NCBI GenBank assembly: GCA_963513935.1
Contig: OY740768.1
Location: 12,879,993-12,943,992 of the forward strand
Direction of reading: 5' to 3'
Source of the DNA: Aphrophora alni
Lineage: Eukaryota > Arthropoda > Insecta > Hemiptera > Aphrophoridae
Length of the DNA stretch: 64,000 nucleotides
Shown here one piece after another: positions 1 through 13,660 of this stretch. The notes beneath the pieces are model-generated. The model saw only the letters and a list, made by a program, of their open reading frames with translations. It was not told where the DNA came from and did not search any database. Positions within the stretch are counted from its first letter, which is position 1. Every line of letters begins with the position of its first letter. Made by a program: the position numbers and the translations under genes.

Positions 1-32
1 GAGAGGGAGAGGGAGAGGGAGAGAGAGAGAGA
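1..32 (+). repeat. (GAGAGG)n/(GA)n run at the window edge
   Basis: GAGAGGGAGAGGGAGAGGGA then GA repeats. It is cut by the window start. Confidence 0.9.
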
Positions 33-819
33 TTAGATTCAATTCAAGAATTATCGAATTAAATTTATACTTGTTTCGAGTGTACCATACAACTTCCCCA
101 AACGTAAATCTTATTTTATTGACAGAGTTTTTAATAAAGATAATAAAGTTTAATTACTTTTTCTTTTCTTTTTTTACTTGCAATTTAACACTCTAGTTAG
201 GGTCCATTAATCTTCATATATAAAAATACTTAGAGTTTGGATTCATGCTGTTACACTTTAGTATATTTTGTACATATCGAGAAAACCGACTTTAAAATAA
301 TCGTAATTTTAATTTTGAACAGACATCTTCAATATTGGTCTAACCCAAATGTTATTCATATATCACATTTTTCAATGCTGGGATCAAAGTTTCAACAGTA
401 AAAAATAAATCATCTCAACATATTAGCCGCTTATTTCATTTGTAGAGACAATACAATACATGACAATTTGCTTTATAAAATCGTGAATCGTCGATAGATC
501 GTTTTATTGGGACAATTTCGTTTTCTACAAATAGCACGCCAATAACAATACAGTACCGCCTCCTACGGGATCTTCCTTCGTGTAAACAGGATAATATGTT
601 TGCGTTACATGACTAAAGGGAGTCTTCAGTCTTAATCTACGTATCCCATAGTTCTATGAATGACTGATTGAAGACGACATATGTTCCACATCAACGCGTT
701 GGATATAGGCTACTGTCGATAAAAAAAGTTCTCACTAGTAAAATGTTTAAATAATCAATAGTTCACACAAAGTTTCTTTTTATTAATAGTTGGAATTAAA
801 ACAAGTTGATGGTATTTAC
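33..819. other. Intergenic, nothing recognised
   Basis: AT-rich sequence without a credible ORF or repeat match. Confidence 0.6.
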
Positions 820-1480
820 CCAGGCAGATCATTCAATGTAATGTAAGCAGGTCCTCTAAATGTACGCCCAAATTGGTTTCTTCACTCTTGTAGGAAATGT
901 TAAATTGTTTGGTATATTAGAGACTTACCCAATAGTTTAAATTTGTGTATTAATAGAAGTTGTTGCACATATTTTATGAATCTTGTAATTTTCTATAACA
1001 TTATTTTCCGTCGGCTAGACTCTAAAGGGCCTTTCAAATGTGTTTACATTAAAAAATCTTTACTCGCTTCGCTTGTGTCGCCGACGCGGTTTTCAAAACT
1101 ATACGAATATCACATTTTCTTGTAAAGTTAGGATTCTAAATTACACTTTTCACAATACCTTCGCTATTTGTCTTCGTAGGGATGTAGAGTTGGTACCTAT
1201 ACATGCAGAATTAAATCTGACAATAAGTATCTAATTTAATGGGTTAAACTTGAATAACACGTGACATATGAACAAAAAAACTTTAAAAATTGCTGCCATT
1301 TTTACATTTTAAATTAGATTCTGAATTATACATGACTACAGTATAGTTCCCTATACTGAATATCATTTCTCCCGTTATCGTCCCTACTTACACGGTCGGG
1401 TGGATCCCATGACCGAAATCATTCTTCTGTTTTCTGAAGGCCATGAATCGTAAAGATTTGTCAAAAAACAGAGGTGATTA
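820..1480 (+). repeat. Family B interspersed repeat
   Basis: Landmarks: AAGCAGGTCCTCTAAATGTA, ACTCGCTTCGCTTGTGTCG, TACGAATATCACATTTTCTT, GGTACCTATACATGCAG and GTTTTCTGAAGGC. The order is the same as at 58.3-58.9 kb. No ORF. Confidence 0.78.
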
Positions 1481-3354
1481 CCAAACTTAACTTATACTTT
1501 CAATACAGGACAAGTAAAATACAATGACTTTTATTATGCATTTTGCACAAAATTAGCATGTTACTTTTAAATTACTTGGCACGATTTATTAGTATTCATA
1601 TTAGAACTCATGATTAACAGCAATGAATTAATTCCATAACGGATAATGCTTTTACAGTTTTCATACAACGTAAATAACCCGTACAATAGAAGACTTTTTA
1701 CTGTTCAAAAAGCCGTAAGAATTCTAATTGTCGTACAAATAATAATGAAGTAATCTCAGGTTATATTTTATTATCCAGAGTATGTTGGTTCTCAACCTTA
1801 CAAATTTTACTAGGTCGTAAGAACAGGTAGGGTTAGAAATTGTAAGTGTTCCATTTAGAAGTGGAGAGTGATTTCTCCAGTTGGTAGGGAGATGCAATGC
1901 CCTCACTAATACATAATACAACAGGCTGGGATTGTTGAAGAAAACGAGGAAGGTGATGAATTATATAAAACTTGATTCCCTCTGTACCTATAAGTCACTA
2001 TGACTATTAAATCGTTTTATATCCATTCTGAACAATCACACCGTGCCTTGAAGTTCCTGGTTCACTTTAATTAACCAATGATTAAAGCAAGTTAATGATT
2101 CATTCGGAGCTTTCATCCAAAATGATTTATTGCTTTACACGTTACAAAACAAAACTGAGATTGTTTATTGATTTCTAAACAATGAAAGATTGTCTATTGA
2201 GGGTTGTTTTATAAAAGTGGGTTAATCAATTTAAAGAATAGGCAGTAGATCCGGAATTAGGGTTAAGAGTTTGCATAGTTTTTATAGGATACTATGTTTT
2301 TTTCATTTACGAAGTAAGGTAAATTTAAGTTTATAATTCAATATTTTCATATTTTATTTTGCTATATGATTTGTAATCAAAAGCTGCCAACTCCACGTGT
2401 CGGATAGTTAGGTTAGTTTATCTATTTATATTTTATGCCAATATAAGTTTTAAAATAAACTCTGTCAGTTACGGGCAGTGAGATGTGCATTATTGACTAG
2501 TATTATTGATAGATTGGACAAAAATCCTTTATCAGTTTTCAAGCAAACTGTCATTAAATATAACAATAATATTGAAATTATTTTCATTTTAGTTACCTAA
2601 AGTTATTGTGATATGCAGTTTAGATAAAAATATTATGCACAAACTTTTCGCAAATCCATCAACAAAACTAAACAAAATAACATAAAAACTGTAAATTATA
2701 TATAGAGGGAAAGAAAGACGCCCATTTCGAATATTCGTCTTTATAACCCTAACAAGTAAGAATTTGTCTTAATTTTAAGTTTTTTGTTTATTAAATCCGT
2801 TTAACTTCAAAGGGATTAATGTACTTTATTTGTTTTACATTTAAAAAAACAAATACGCTTTTAAAGTCTTAACTTTTAAACTATTTCCTATTTACGACAA
2901 ATACTAGTTAAATTATGAAAATGGAAAGTAGAGTGATTAGTTTTGTATTTGGATTTATTGGAATTGTAGCAATAATACTAAAACTTTCTGTGAGGGTAGA
3001 GTACGTGATACGCTTGTAAACGTAGGGATCAAGTAAAATATGAATACTTTGCTGCAAACTGGAACAAATTGCTTTTATTGTAGACTGGGCAGTTACGCCC
3101 AATTTGTAATATTTATTCATATGAATTTATATCTGTTTGACCAAAGTCCCAGATCATCTACATGATGAATAAATATAGGGAAAGGTTAATACACAATATA
3201 AAAACATGGCATACACTTTGACCAATTCACGCAAATGCAATACGGAAAACCAAACACTAAAAAAAAATATAATTTGTTTCCAGATAGTAAAAAAAAGTTT
3301 TTATTTAAAAGTGAACAGAAAAAAAAAATTTTTTCTTATTTTTCTTGTTGTTTA
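1481..3354. other. Intergenic, nothing recognised
   Basis: AT-rich. Only short chance frames are present. Confidence 0.6.
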
Positions 3355-3540
3355 AAGACAAAAACCCTTTCGGTCATCATCGGCTTATAAAATAAAAACC
3401 TTAAAATACTATAATAACGTCAGTTACTGTAGTAGTCATGAAATACCTGATATAAAAGACAAGTATCTAACCCTACAGTGTAGGATACAGCTAGGTTCTC
3501 TCGGGATAGCTACGTTTGAGCCCCTGGGAGATATTCCAAG
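3355..3540 (+). repeat. Family A interspersed repeat
   Basis: Starts AAAACCCTTTCGGTCATCATCGG, written here in parts as AAAACCCTTTCGG and TCATCATCGGCTTATAAA. Ends with CAGCTAGGTTCTCTCGGGAT and GAGCCCCTGGG. Middle diverged. Confidence 0.75.
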
Positions 3541-5399
3541 TTTGTCTTTTATTTATTTTTGAAGAAATGTTGGTATGCTGGTCTTCCCTAATTGAACGTT
3601 TAAAATTGAAACATTAAAAATATGATTTTAAATATTTTATATATTTAAATTTAGTCCAATCTTGCTTTGCTTTTGTCATAATCCCACCCAAAGCTTAAAT
3701 TGTCTTGAATAGAAATAAAGTTTTAATGACGGCGGTTAATTTCATTGCATAATAATATGATAAGGTTTTTAATGAATAAATCTAGATACATACAAGTCTG
3801 ACATATACGACGTTTATAAAACTCTTGATGAACCAAAATTTAACTTTTTTAGAACAAATTAACTCAAAGGACACAAACACTTTACAGAGGATCTTCTCCG
3901 TAAGCCCAACGCTGTTAGTATCGAAACCTATTATTTATTGAATATAGTATAAAGCATTTATAAGTCAACTGATTTAATTAAAATAGAAAAATGTAATTTA
4001 GACAAGATGTTTTACAATTGTTATTAGCAATAAGAGGTAAACTTTTCTTTTCAAGTTTAACAATTTGCTGAGTAGTACAAGTTTATTATTTAAAACAAAA
4101 CTCTTTTATTGTAGTATTGTTTTACAATAAGGGATATTATTTACGCCAACTTTTGACAAAAACATAAGCTAACTCCACTTTTTATTTTTTTCGTCTTTGT
4201 TAACAACATAACCTTCGTGTATCGTAAAAATAAATTAAATTTAATACAAGTAATAAAAAGAGTTAATTTTATTAGTTTATTAATACGCCCCAAAAGTTTA
4301 GAAGTCTTTCAATAGAAGAACTTTCTGAGTAAAATAATCGCGTAATTTGATATGTAGCGACAAATATCAACACTTTTCATTCGCAAAACGCACAACATCT
4401 ATTTCTGATCATAACCTAACTTTCTGTATACTACGTTTATGTAACAAATAAAATGCAATATTTTAATTCCTTGACAATGTGTTCCTAACTAAGCTGGGTC
4501 AGCACACACTACAAAAGGAAACTTTGATAATGATGTTACTTGACTTCCGGAGATTTTGGATTACAATGCTTTGATCAATTTAAACCAGATTAATAATCTG
4601 GAATCTTTCGTACGAGTCAACAAATTCCAAAGGTCGATAAGTGTCGTTTAAAACAAAACTAAAAACCGTCATTCGCATGCTATTTAATAAACAATATTTT
4701 CTTTATTTACGTTCGTTCTTATCAATATGTGTGATTTGTTTGCTTTATTTTTTTATAAATAGCGCAAAAAACATTGCATTAACATTCTAACACATGATAC
4801 ATCCACAAAACCTAAGATATTATCCACAGCTATCCCCTTGATTCTCCATAAATGTCTCGACACATGACTAAGAAACAACATTAGTTTATTTATAAGAGAG
4901 TGTTATTTCTTACGGGATAAACGTAGACACACACAAACTTCAACCTGTCTGTAGTGAAGCAATCTTCACACTGCTTGAATGAAGTTTGCTGTAACGATAC
5001 GTCAGGTGATTTGTTTAATTTAAATTATTAAACCATGTAAATGTTATAATTACAGATAACGAATTCCTAATGTGTATATTTCAGCTTTTACAATCTCCGT
5101 CATAAAAGCATCGGCATTCATGACTACGACATGTTCACCGATCCTAATAATCAAGATGCAAACAACTCTAAACATTTTGTAGGTAAATTCCAAAATGAAG
5201 AATAAATTTAAAAATTTTAAAATTGTGTGGGTTGTTTTATTACCTGGACGTTGTACAACAGTGACATTTATAGTTCAGTTTGTGTAGTTTTAGGTTAGGT
5301 TAGATGATAACCTAATGTTTTTACAATACAACTGGTTTAAAAACGGCTACATTTTTAATCTGTATATTTTAAAATCAACAATGCTTGTATGTGTTTATC
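3541..5399. other. Intergenic, nothing recognised
   Basis: AT-rich. GGTTAGGTTAGATGATAACC at about 5292 is a short TTAGG-like match. Confidence 0.6.
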
Positions 5400-5645
5400 A
5401 GGAGTTTTACTGATGCAAGGAGATAAAAGAAAGGAAGAAAAGAACATAAAATAAAGACGTCTAGTCCTCGGATACTCTAATAGCTGAAGAGTCGGAAGAG
5501 AACAAGAGTTGGTCATGAAAAACCTGATAAGAAAGATGAAAGAGAAGGATCTAACCCAAGACTACATGAAAATGGGTGTAGATCCAGCTAGGTTCCTCGG
5601 AATTGCCAATCCCGTACTCACTATAGCGAGCCCCTGACGGAGGGG
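5400..5645 (+). repeat. Family A interspersed repeat (best-preserved copy)
   Basis: Reads AGTCCTCGGATACTCTAATA, AGTCGGAAGAGAACAAGAG, AAGATGAAAGAGAAGGATCT, TAGATCCAGCTAGGTTCCTC and AGCGAGCCCCTGACGG. It defines the family consensus. One frame reads LTQDYMKMGVDPARF. Confidence 0.85.
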
Positions 5646-6487
5646 GAAACTAAGAAAAAAACAGGTTTACATTTTAGAAACATTTAGGAGTAAATTGAGA
5701 CGAATTTGTGGTTAGAATTTGGTTTTGTGGACGTATGAGAAGATAGTGCAATGTTTTGCAACTTTTATTTTTGGGTGCGTTTAGTGTTTTATTTGTCTCT
5801 GGTGTTTTATTTCATATTTGGTTAATTATTTACGTGTATTATAGTTTATTTCTTATTTATGGTGGTTAGAGTACCTAAAGTCTTAACTTTACCATCTCGA
5901 TATTTTTCCATGTTGTTTCAGTCTTTCCTTTTAAGAGAATTTAATACAGTTCCATATTAAAATTACATTTTCTGGTACCTTCCCTTTCTGTCTAAACAAG
6001 TTCTAATTGAAAATAAGATAATTAGTTACAATGAAATCGTTTGTCAAACATCAATTCCAACATTTCGTAGTCTGACAAGTTAATTAGTTTTAATGAGGTT
6101 TCTCTCCCGTCCAAAATACTTCAGTTGTTTAAACGGCACCAAAGTTTTGCCTAATCAGATTTGTTGTTTTAAGTGAGAAATTTTACGCAGTCATTATTCC
6201 CTCTGAAGAGTTTCTATTCAATAATTGTCATTCATTTTGAGAAACATTTCGACTGTTAATATTTTAAACGAATCTAATTATTACATTGTACACAAATCTG
6301 TCTTCTACTTCCATTATAACAGACAACCTTGATAAATCAAAAAATTATTTAATTTAGTCCTCTTTTACTTTCTTTTTTTAAATAAGGAGAAAGTATTTAC
6401 GAGGAAAATCCATTTTGAGTTTTTAGTGAAAAAGTGAAAAACTTGAGATAAAACAATTTTTATTTTACTAAATACATACTTATTTAA

Positions 6488-6587
6488 TTTTATTTGTTAG
6501 TGTGTGTGTGTTATTGTACCAAACTTGTGGTAGAGGTTTCAGTGTTTTATATTGTTCACATTCACCACAGTGCTCATTGAAGATCTA
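6488..6587. repeat. Single-arm copy of the 34-kb palindrome family
   Basis: Contains TGTTATTGTACCAAACTTG, then a stretch matching the right arm at 34.3 kb, then ACATTCACCACAGTGCTCAT, which matches the reverse complement of 34015-34037. This shows the two pieces belong to one repeat unit. Confidence 0.7.
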
Positions 6588-6654
6588 TTAAATACATGTA
6601 TCAACTATTAAAGACAACACACTACTAAGTTGTCAAAACCAATCACTCCCTTTT

Positions 6655-6800
6655 ATCTTAAGATGGTATGGTACTTGCTCATACTCATCTTACAATGTAA
6701 AACAAGCAGATCCTCTAAATGCTGGTTAAGCCTTGTAGAAAATTTTAAATTATATTAGTAGATAAAACGATCTTATCCAGTAGGGTGAGTTTAAGAAATT
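6655..6800 (+). repeat. Family B interspersed repeat, left part
   Basis: ACAATGTAAAACAAGCAGAT, CCTCTAAATG and TTGTAGAAAATTTTAAATT match the first 130 bases of the 820-1480 copy. Confidence 0.65.
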
Positions 6801-7206
6801 ATGTGCACCAATTATCCTAAAATGATTAGACCCTCCTGTACTATGTAATGGAACAATGTTGAAAAAAACGTATGAAACATGTAATTGAAGCATCTGAATG
6901 AAAAGAGAATATATGTTTATTAAATTCCAAATGATTTTCCCTTTAAATTGTATACGCCTTTAATTTCCAATAAGTATTTGTTTGCCATGAGGATTAATAA
7001 GACACAGGACCAATCCATGGATACAGTTGGAATAGACCTGAAAATTCCATGTTTTTTTGCCACGGGGTTTATTTTTTGGAACCCTACAAAGTTGTACATA
7101 CTGGCACAAGAAAACAAGTCAAAAAAATGTACTATATTCTAAAGTACTATTAATAGCTGCAATAATGTCTTAAAATTTAGATTAATTTGTGTACATTCGC
7201 TCTTAT

Positions 7207-7208
<2 letters not shown>

Positions 7209-7253
<45 letters not shown>
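7209..7253. repeat. 45-base poly-T tract
   Basis: Uninterrupted T run. Read on the minus strand it is a poly-A tail about 40 bases after AATAAAT, which suggests a retroposed transcript on the minus strand. Confidence 0.95.
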
Positions 7254-7255
<2 letters not shown>

Positions 7256-8559
7256 GGAAATAACAGTTTAATATAATTAAAAGAATATTTATTTATGTGA
7301 GAAAAAAAAACAAATTCCAAGCAACGAATATCGATACCAAGAGTTACAGAATATTCCCTTACAAAATAAGCATGTTTACCGAGCTTGCATTCAAATAGCA
7401 GATCGAGCGTTCGCAAATAAATGCTACTGGCATAAGCATGTACCACTGCCTTTGTTTGACACATATTTGGCGTGTTCTCGTAACCCAGTTGGCATGGAAA
7501 TTTCTGATAGGAATCACATCCTGAAATACTCATTATTTACGTTAAAATACAAAACAGACTTAAAATTTCTAAATATTCCGCATTTTTCCTTTCAGAAGAA
7601 ACACAAATGTTTACTGTTTAGAGAGTAGAAGACTGGTAAACACATTGTCTTGTTTCTTGTACTGTATCTGTATCTATATCAAACAGACTATTTTAAGAAC
7701 ATTTAGCGTCGTATTTAACACTATCTAAGTGTTTGTGTTTTCGTAAAGTTATGTGATAGGTAAAGAAATTGGTGTCGTTGAATTATAAGATTTGAGATAC
7801 TTTGAGTCCAAATAAACATATCTGTCGGCGTCTGTTTATCGCCTGTGCAGTACCTACAGCCCAAACATGTGAATTTCAAATTAGTAACTATTGGTATTTA
7901 TGCTCGATACCTTGAAGTTTATAGTAAAATAGAAAGTGTTTTCTCACTATAAAATATTGTTTAGTATGTAGAAAGTGCGATGTGATGAAGAAAAAATTGT
8001 CGTTAGATTTTCTCTGAAACATCCGTTTTAGACGTCCTAAGCCGAAAAAAGTATTTTTGTAGTGACACCTGTCTCTCTGTCTGGGTATACATTCACCGTA
8101 GTGGGTCACGTGCAAATTATTTTAAATCTTTTCAAAAATTGCAGCTGTAAGAAATTTAAAATACTCTTAAATGTAAACGTGTGTATTACGAAAATTTGAT
8201 TTCCAAGGAGGCAGATAAATTAAAAACCAAACAATATCAATCTAGTCTTTACTAAACAGACACTACGATTGATTTCAAACTAATATATCCACACAAAAAT
8301 ATCAATATTATATTTTCCAATCACAATACTTTACTTTGTTAAAAGTCTTAAAGGAAAAATAAGCTTAAAATTATTTATTTTCTTTAAATCAGAATTCATG
8401 AAGAAGACAAATTTGTGTACAACTCGTAATTTAACATCGTTAAATTATATACATTCGTGATGTTTCTCAACTTTCTGACAATTATTAAATAAATATTCTG
8501 CGGATGGAAAGCTGACAAAAGATTGCGTAATATTTCTCCCTTTCAACAAATTTGATTAG
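7254..8559. other. Intergenic with a 93-codon minus-strand frame beside the poly-T tract
   Basis: The frame 7252-7533 (MSISGCDSYQKFPCQ) ends at the poly-A on the minus strand. I do not recognise the protein. The rest is AT-rich. Confidence 0.4.
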
Positions 8560-8740
8560 GTAAAACAAGGAACGTTTAACGAACTGAAGTAATTGACGAT
8601 AAAGAAGTCCTCATTTAAACTAATAGACTTATTACGATGAGCAATGTTGTTAATTAATTGCTTTTTAAAAAACAATAAAATTGAAACTAATTATCTTCTT
8701 TTTGATCAGAACTCTTTTAGACAAGAAGGGAAGGTGGCGC
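8560..8740. repeat. Local direct duplication, copy 1
   Basis: Shares GACGATAAAGAA, TTGTTAATTA, TGAAACTAATTATCTT and TTTAGACAA with 9200-9380 in the same order. Confidence 0.7.
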
Positions 8741-8819
8741 TTGAATATTTCCTTAATATTAAAATTTTAATATATATTTGAACTTTGTTAATGATACTAC
8801 AGTGTCTGAGACAACAGTA

Positions 8820-8890
8820 CGAATTAGCGTGATGGATCAATAGCTTTACTCAAGCATCTAAGTTTAGATCAACCGGCCCTCTCTACCACT
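8820..8890 (-). other. tRNA-like segment, possible SINE relic
   Basis: On the minus strand CTAGTTTAGTGGTAGAG matches a Pol III A box. GCTATTGATCC about 45 bases on is a poor B box. Confidence 0.3.
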
Positions 8891-9199
8891 AAACTAGAAG
8901 TAATCAATAAAGTAAAAGAAAACACATCACACAATAAACAATGATATATAAGAATTGAATTTTTAAAAATATTAAACAAAACTTTACAATACAAAATGTC
9001 AAATATATGTAATATTATAAAATCCCGGTTTTCGATTTGTTCCAGATGGATTGGTTACTTTCAAGTGTCATAGAAACGAGTAAAATTACACAGAACTTTC
9101 TGGCCCTGTAGAGAAATGAAAAAAATGAACTTTGATTTTTCGACAGTGGCTCCGATCGGTAACCAATCAAATTTTCCGTCCAAACTAGATTAGCTTTGG

Positions 9200-9380
9200 G
9201 GGCGTTTAAAGAACTGAAATGTTTATGACGATAAAGAATTTTTCATTAACACTAATCGATTAAGGATAATGAAAAGTATTGGGATTGTGTTGTTAATTAT
9301 TGTTTTCACAAAAGATTTCGTTGAAACTAATTATCTTTTTTCTTTTTTTTTTTTTTCATTTAGACAAAAAGTGAACATGA
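9200..9380. repeat. Local direct duplication, copy 2
   Basis: Partner of 8560-8740, about 635 bases away. A T-rich run at about 9326-9357 interrupts the similarity. Confidence 0.7.
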
Positions 9381-9489
9381 AGCAACTTTCTTCATAAGAA
9401 AAAGACAGGGATAAGAATGAGAAAAGACGAGATAGACACATACGATATAAAATTATAAAAATAAAAATAGATAAAATATTTTATTCACC

Positions 9490-9765
9490 CTACCTACATG
9501 GGGCGGAAAGTTGGACCAATAACCAAACAAATTGAAAATAGAATAATTGGAGCGGAAATGAAGTATTTCAGAAAAGCCACACAAAAAAGTAGTATGTACA
9601 GGAAGCGAAATGTTAAAAACAAGGAAATTATTTAAGTCCTTAATTCAGAGAATAGAAACAATTGATCTAAAAAGATATAAACATGATAATGACAGAAGAT
9701 AAAGAGACAAATGTGAAAGCAAAACCTTTAAAGAAAAGAATTATAGCACGTATCTAGTGCAACAT
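9490..9765 (+). mobile_element. Non-LTR retrotransposon, C-terminal coding fragment
   Basis: A frame from about 9495 reads YMGRKVG, then IIGAEMKYFRKAT, then RKRNVKNKEII before a stop. A shifted frame continues LIQRIETIDLKRYKHD (about 9640-9690). This parallels the common LINE tail YGAESWT, AEMKFLRKV, RNExI, IEKIExxQLKWYGHV. A family A repeat follows directly in the opposite orientation. Confidence 0.6.
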
Positions 9766-9775
9766 AGACGTAAAT

Positions 9776-9985
9776 TATAATAAAATATGGCAGAAAAAGA
9801 GAGCAGATTGAGAGAAAGATGAAAGACTAACGACAGACTGAAGAGAATGGAGATCTTTCTCCGAGGCCACTAGCGTAGAAGGAAGAACGCTCTGAGGCTC
9901 ACTCTTGTTCTCTTGGAACCCTGACGCTATTTGAGTATTCGAAGACAATGAGTCTTTATTACACACTCTTTTCTGCTTTCATTTA
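9776..9985 (-). repeat. Family A interspersed repeat
   Basis: Minus-strand copy with TGTTCTCTTGGAACCCTGAC, GCTATTTGAGTATTCGA and a head ending in TATAAGCCTGG. It abuts a LINE tail. Confidence 0.75.
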
Positions 9986-10254
9986 TAAGCCTGGTCTTGA
10001 AACAACAACAACAAAATCAATTTCTCAAAAATACCGGTTGTGGATTATCAGTAAAAACCAAATGTAATTTTAATCTCATTTTGTCAATGAAAATAAAATC
10101 AGTTTCATTTGGGATATATCATTACTTTTTATAACAAGCCTTGTATTTGTGAGACTGTAAAAATACATAATTTCTGAGTTATTTTGAATATCAGTTATTA
10201 ACGATAACTATTTCAAACAGTTGTTTGCCTATATCATGTGTGATATTCAACTTA

Positions 10255-10660
10255 TAACACATTAAATTAGATACAATTTACAAATTATCAGAAGTACCAA
10301 CATCGACTCTCTACGATGACAAAAAATAGTGAAGTTATTGTCAAAATTGTAATTTCTAATTTGATCTCCAAAGAAAATGTGATATACGTACAGTTAGGAC
10401 ATCCGGCGAGTCCTAACATGAGCGTAGCGGTAGATAGTCGTTCACACGTGTACAGCATCGATGTCGAGATACAAACACGAGCGAAGCGAATGGAGACTTG
10501 AAAATATAGACATAAAACCTGTATAATAACTATTTTAAACAAACCCTTGATCTACCAATACAACTTAAAATTTCCTTCAATGCCCAAGAAACCAACTTTT
10601 GTGTACAACATTTAGAGGAACTAATTGTATTACGGTGTATTGGGCTGGGTGAGTAAGTTG
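10255..10660 (-). repeat. Family B interspersed repeat
   Basis: ACACGAGCGAAGCGAATGGA, AACAACATTTAGAGGAACT-like and GGGCTGGGTGAGTAAG on the plus strand, the reverse complement of the family order. Confidence 0.75.
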
Positions 10661-13660
10661 TGTGAGACGGTAAAAGTATTAACTTACTCAGTTATTTTGA
10701 TGTCTAGACTTTATGACCTGTAAAAGTCAATAATTATTGAGAACACGATATGGTAATGGTGTTTTAACTTAGTAAATAAAAAATGTTATTAAACTAATAG
10801 AAAATACCTCTATGTGGTCAATGCGTGACAGATATTTCCCTATCGATTTTTTACGATGATAGTCTATAAAAACAGCTTTAGATTTTACTCACTGTCTAGA
10901 CACAGCCGCTTTACTATTGTGCAAAACTTTATTGATTTGTTTTGTTTTTTTTTGTCAGAGACAAGGAATTTTACGGCTTATTTTATGGCCACCAATGCAC
11001 TGAACTCTTTATATGTTTTATTTACACATGTGTGTGTTTGTTGTTATATGTTAATAAACATGTAAATTTTTTGTAAATCTAAAACTCATTAAATTTAAAT
11101 ACACAATAGTTTGGCTATATTAAAATATTCAGAATCAAGAGTTTTATTTAAATTAATGTTTTATTAGATTTCAAATTTATTTTAATAGTTTCAATTTTAA
11201 TTTTAATTATTTTCTGAATTTTTTAAATATTTTATTTCTTTTATTGTGAATTTTGTTACATCGTAAAATTATAAAGTTAATTATTTTTTATTGTTGTTTA
11301 GTTAAATTCCATTTTTCATATCCTAACAATAATTAAATTAACAAATATTACGTTTTATAAAAACGTAACAGAAATTAAAGACGAAGTAGAAATGGGGTTA
11401 AAAGAAGTTCATAGCGTTAAACAATGTAAAGTGGAAATAAAAAGTTGGAAGAAACATAGGAAATTTAGAGGGAAAATACAACGTTTAGTCAAGTATCACA
11501 TAGGGAAGCAATAAAAAGGCCGGTTAAAAGAGTAAGATATTATTAGGAAATTTTACGGAAGTTCAAAAGAACTCTCAGCAAATGAAAAACCATTTCTTGG
11601 AAATAAACTCAATGTTAGAGAGAACGGAAAACACATTAAATCCAATGTTTCATATTGGTGGCTAATTGCTGACGGGAGACTAAAACAATATGTTAAATTT
11701 AGAAGAAAACAAATTTTGGCATTACCAAACGCAACAGACATTATGCAATAAAATAATTGAAAGGAAGGGAGGTATAAATATGTAGAAATTTAATAAAATC
11801 AGAATATTTTTGCAATATCTTGAGGAAAACAGAAAATTTAATGTTTTCTCATATTTAATATTTAAGCTTGTGAGGCATTTTGAGGATAGAATCATACTCG
11901 CCAGTATGAAAAGTTTTTTACAAACCTTTGAGTGTATGAGGGGGAAACGATGAAGGGTGATATATCACCGTTGGTTGATAGGAGAGGACTCCAGGGACGA
12001 CAAATAGAGTACCACCTCAATCGTCCTGTAACCGAATCCAGCAATCCTATGCGGACCTCCCAAGAAACCAACCCATATCCTTTACAACACAGGAATAATC
12101 CATCTGGTCCATAAAAACTAAATCAGAGGATCCCAAGTTACAAAAAGAATACAACACTACGCTTAAGTATTGAATATAAGGAATTTGAGTTTGTAGGGAA
12201 GTCATTAATTAAGAATAAAGACTGTGAAAATGGTAAAAAACTTCTTTTGTTATTGGTCATTGCCATTCATTTCAGTTGTAACATTAGAGATAAGTTGTTA
12301 GAGGAACCATCGAATAAGGAAGTTAAAATAAATTAAATCCAAAGGTGCCCATCGATAGAAGCCAAAGTTGGAAATCGATACAAGAGCACAATGGTTACTG
12401 ATAGAGGAAAACTTCTTTGAAAGTCGAAATCCTTTCAACAACGAATATTAAACTACCGGCCATGAACGTTGAGTGAGTGACGGTATCCAGAATATAAAGC
12501 AAAAAATAAAGAAACGAAACCTTTCCAAGGAGAGATAGTGGAAGCTAATTTTCTAATAGTACATAAGCTCATATGACAGGGCGTTATTTGATGCAACTTG
12601 TATGAAATGAAGGGGAAAATTAATTAGGGAGTGAAATATTTTCAAATTTGAACAAAAGGTAAATTATTAAAAATATATTTTAAGAATAAAAGAGAAACAA
12701 TAAATTTACTATGGGGTAAAATATATATATATATATATATAAACCTAAAATAAATAAAGATTGAGTAAAACTAAACTTTTTAAAGTTTTTAAAACAAAGT
12801 TGAGCAAAAAATACAGTGAAAATACCATACTGATCACTGCAATATAGAAAGGAATAATATAAAATGCAATGAAATAGAAGGTAGGAGAAATTGTTTGTGT
12901 GTAAAGTGCATTGTGTAAGCAGAGGAGTGGGAGTCGTACTTCATTCAATTCCATTACATTTCCATCACCCCTTTGTATGCATTAGTGGGAAACAGAAGGG
13001 GGTGAGGCGATACCTTAACTTAACACGCAATGGGCTTCTCCGTACCTGAAAATACATGATAATAAACCTCGACCTCTGTAAAGCATACAGAGAGCAAAGG
13101 ACAAGCTTAGCTGAAATGTTGGGTATTAATTAAAACTCACCGAGCTGCAGTATTAAAAACCTGAAACAGAAGAAAATACATTTCTTTTTAAATACAAATA
13201 ATGGTATTGTAATACAATTTTATTTTCAATCAGTATAAATGAAATAAACAGGTTGCTACTTAAAAATACTAAAGCTAAATCCAATATGGCGGACGATATT
13301 TTAAAATATCTCAAACTAACAACATGTTATTTATTTCCACTCTGTTGTCAAACCTGTTTCGTTCGAAATTAATATTTCAGATATTATGAAGTATTTTCAT
13401 GGATAGGGAGATGAGGTGAGAGAAATCTCAATACACCGGTATATTTTTATATTTAAAACATTTGGTTGGTTGATATAAAACATTGGACGTTTTTTGATGA
13501 ACACATATTTAAATTCTGTACCTTTGTTTAAGGTCAAATACTCTGACTGAGTAGAGTCTCTTCGCATGTTGCTGAAGGTGAGTTGAGTGGGTGTCTGCTG
13601 ATGATGATGTTCTTGTTGGTGATACTGCCGTTGTTGTTAAAGATAATGAATACATTTCTG
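10661..13660. other. Intergenic, nothing recognised
   Basis: A plus-strand 60-codon frame at 11932-12114 and neighbouring sequence at 11.4-12.6 kb are more complex than average but match no family I know. Confidence 0.5.
12721..12740. repeat. (AT)10 microsatellite
   Basis: Pure AT run. Confidence 0.95.
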
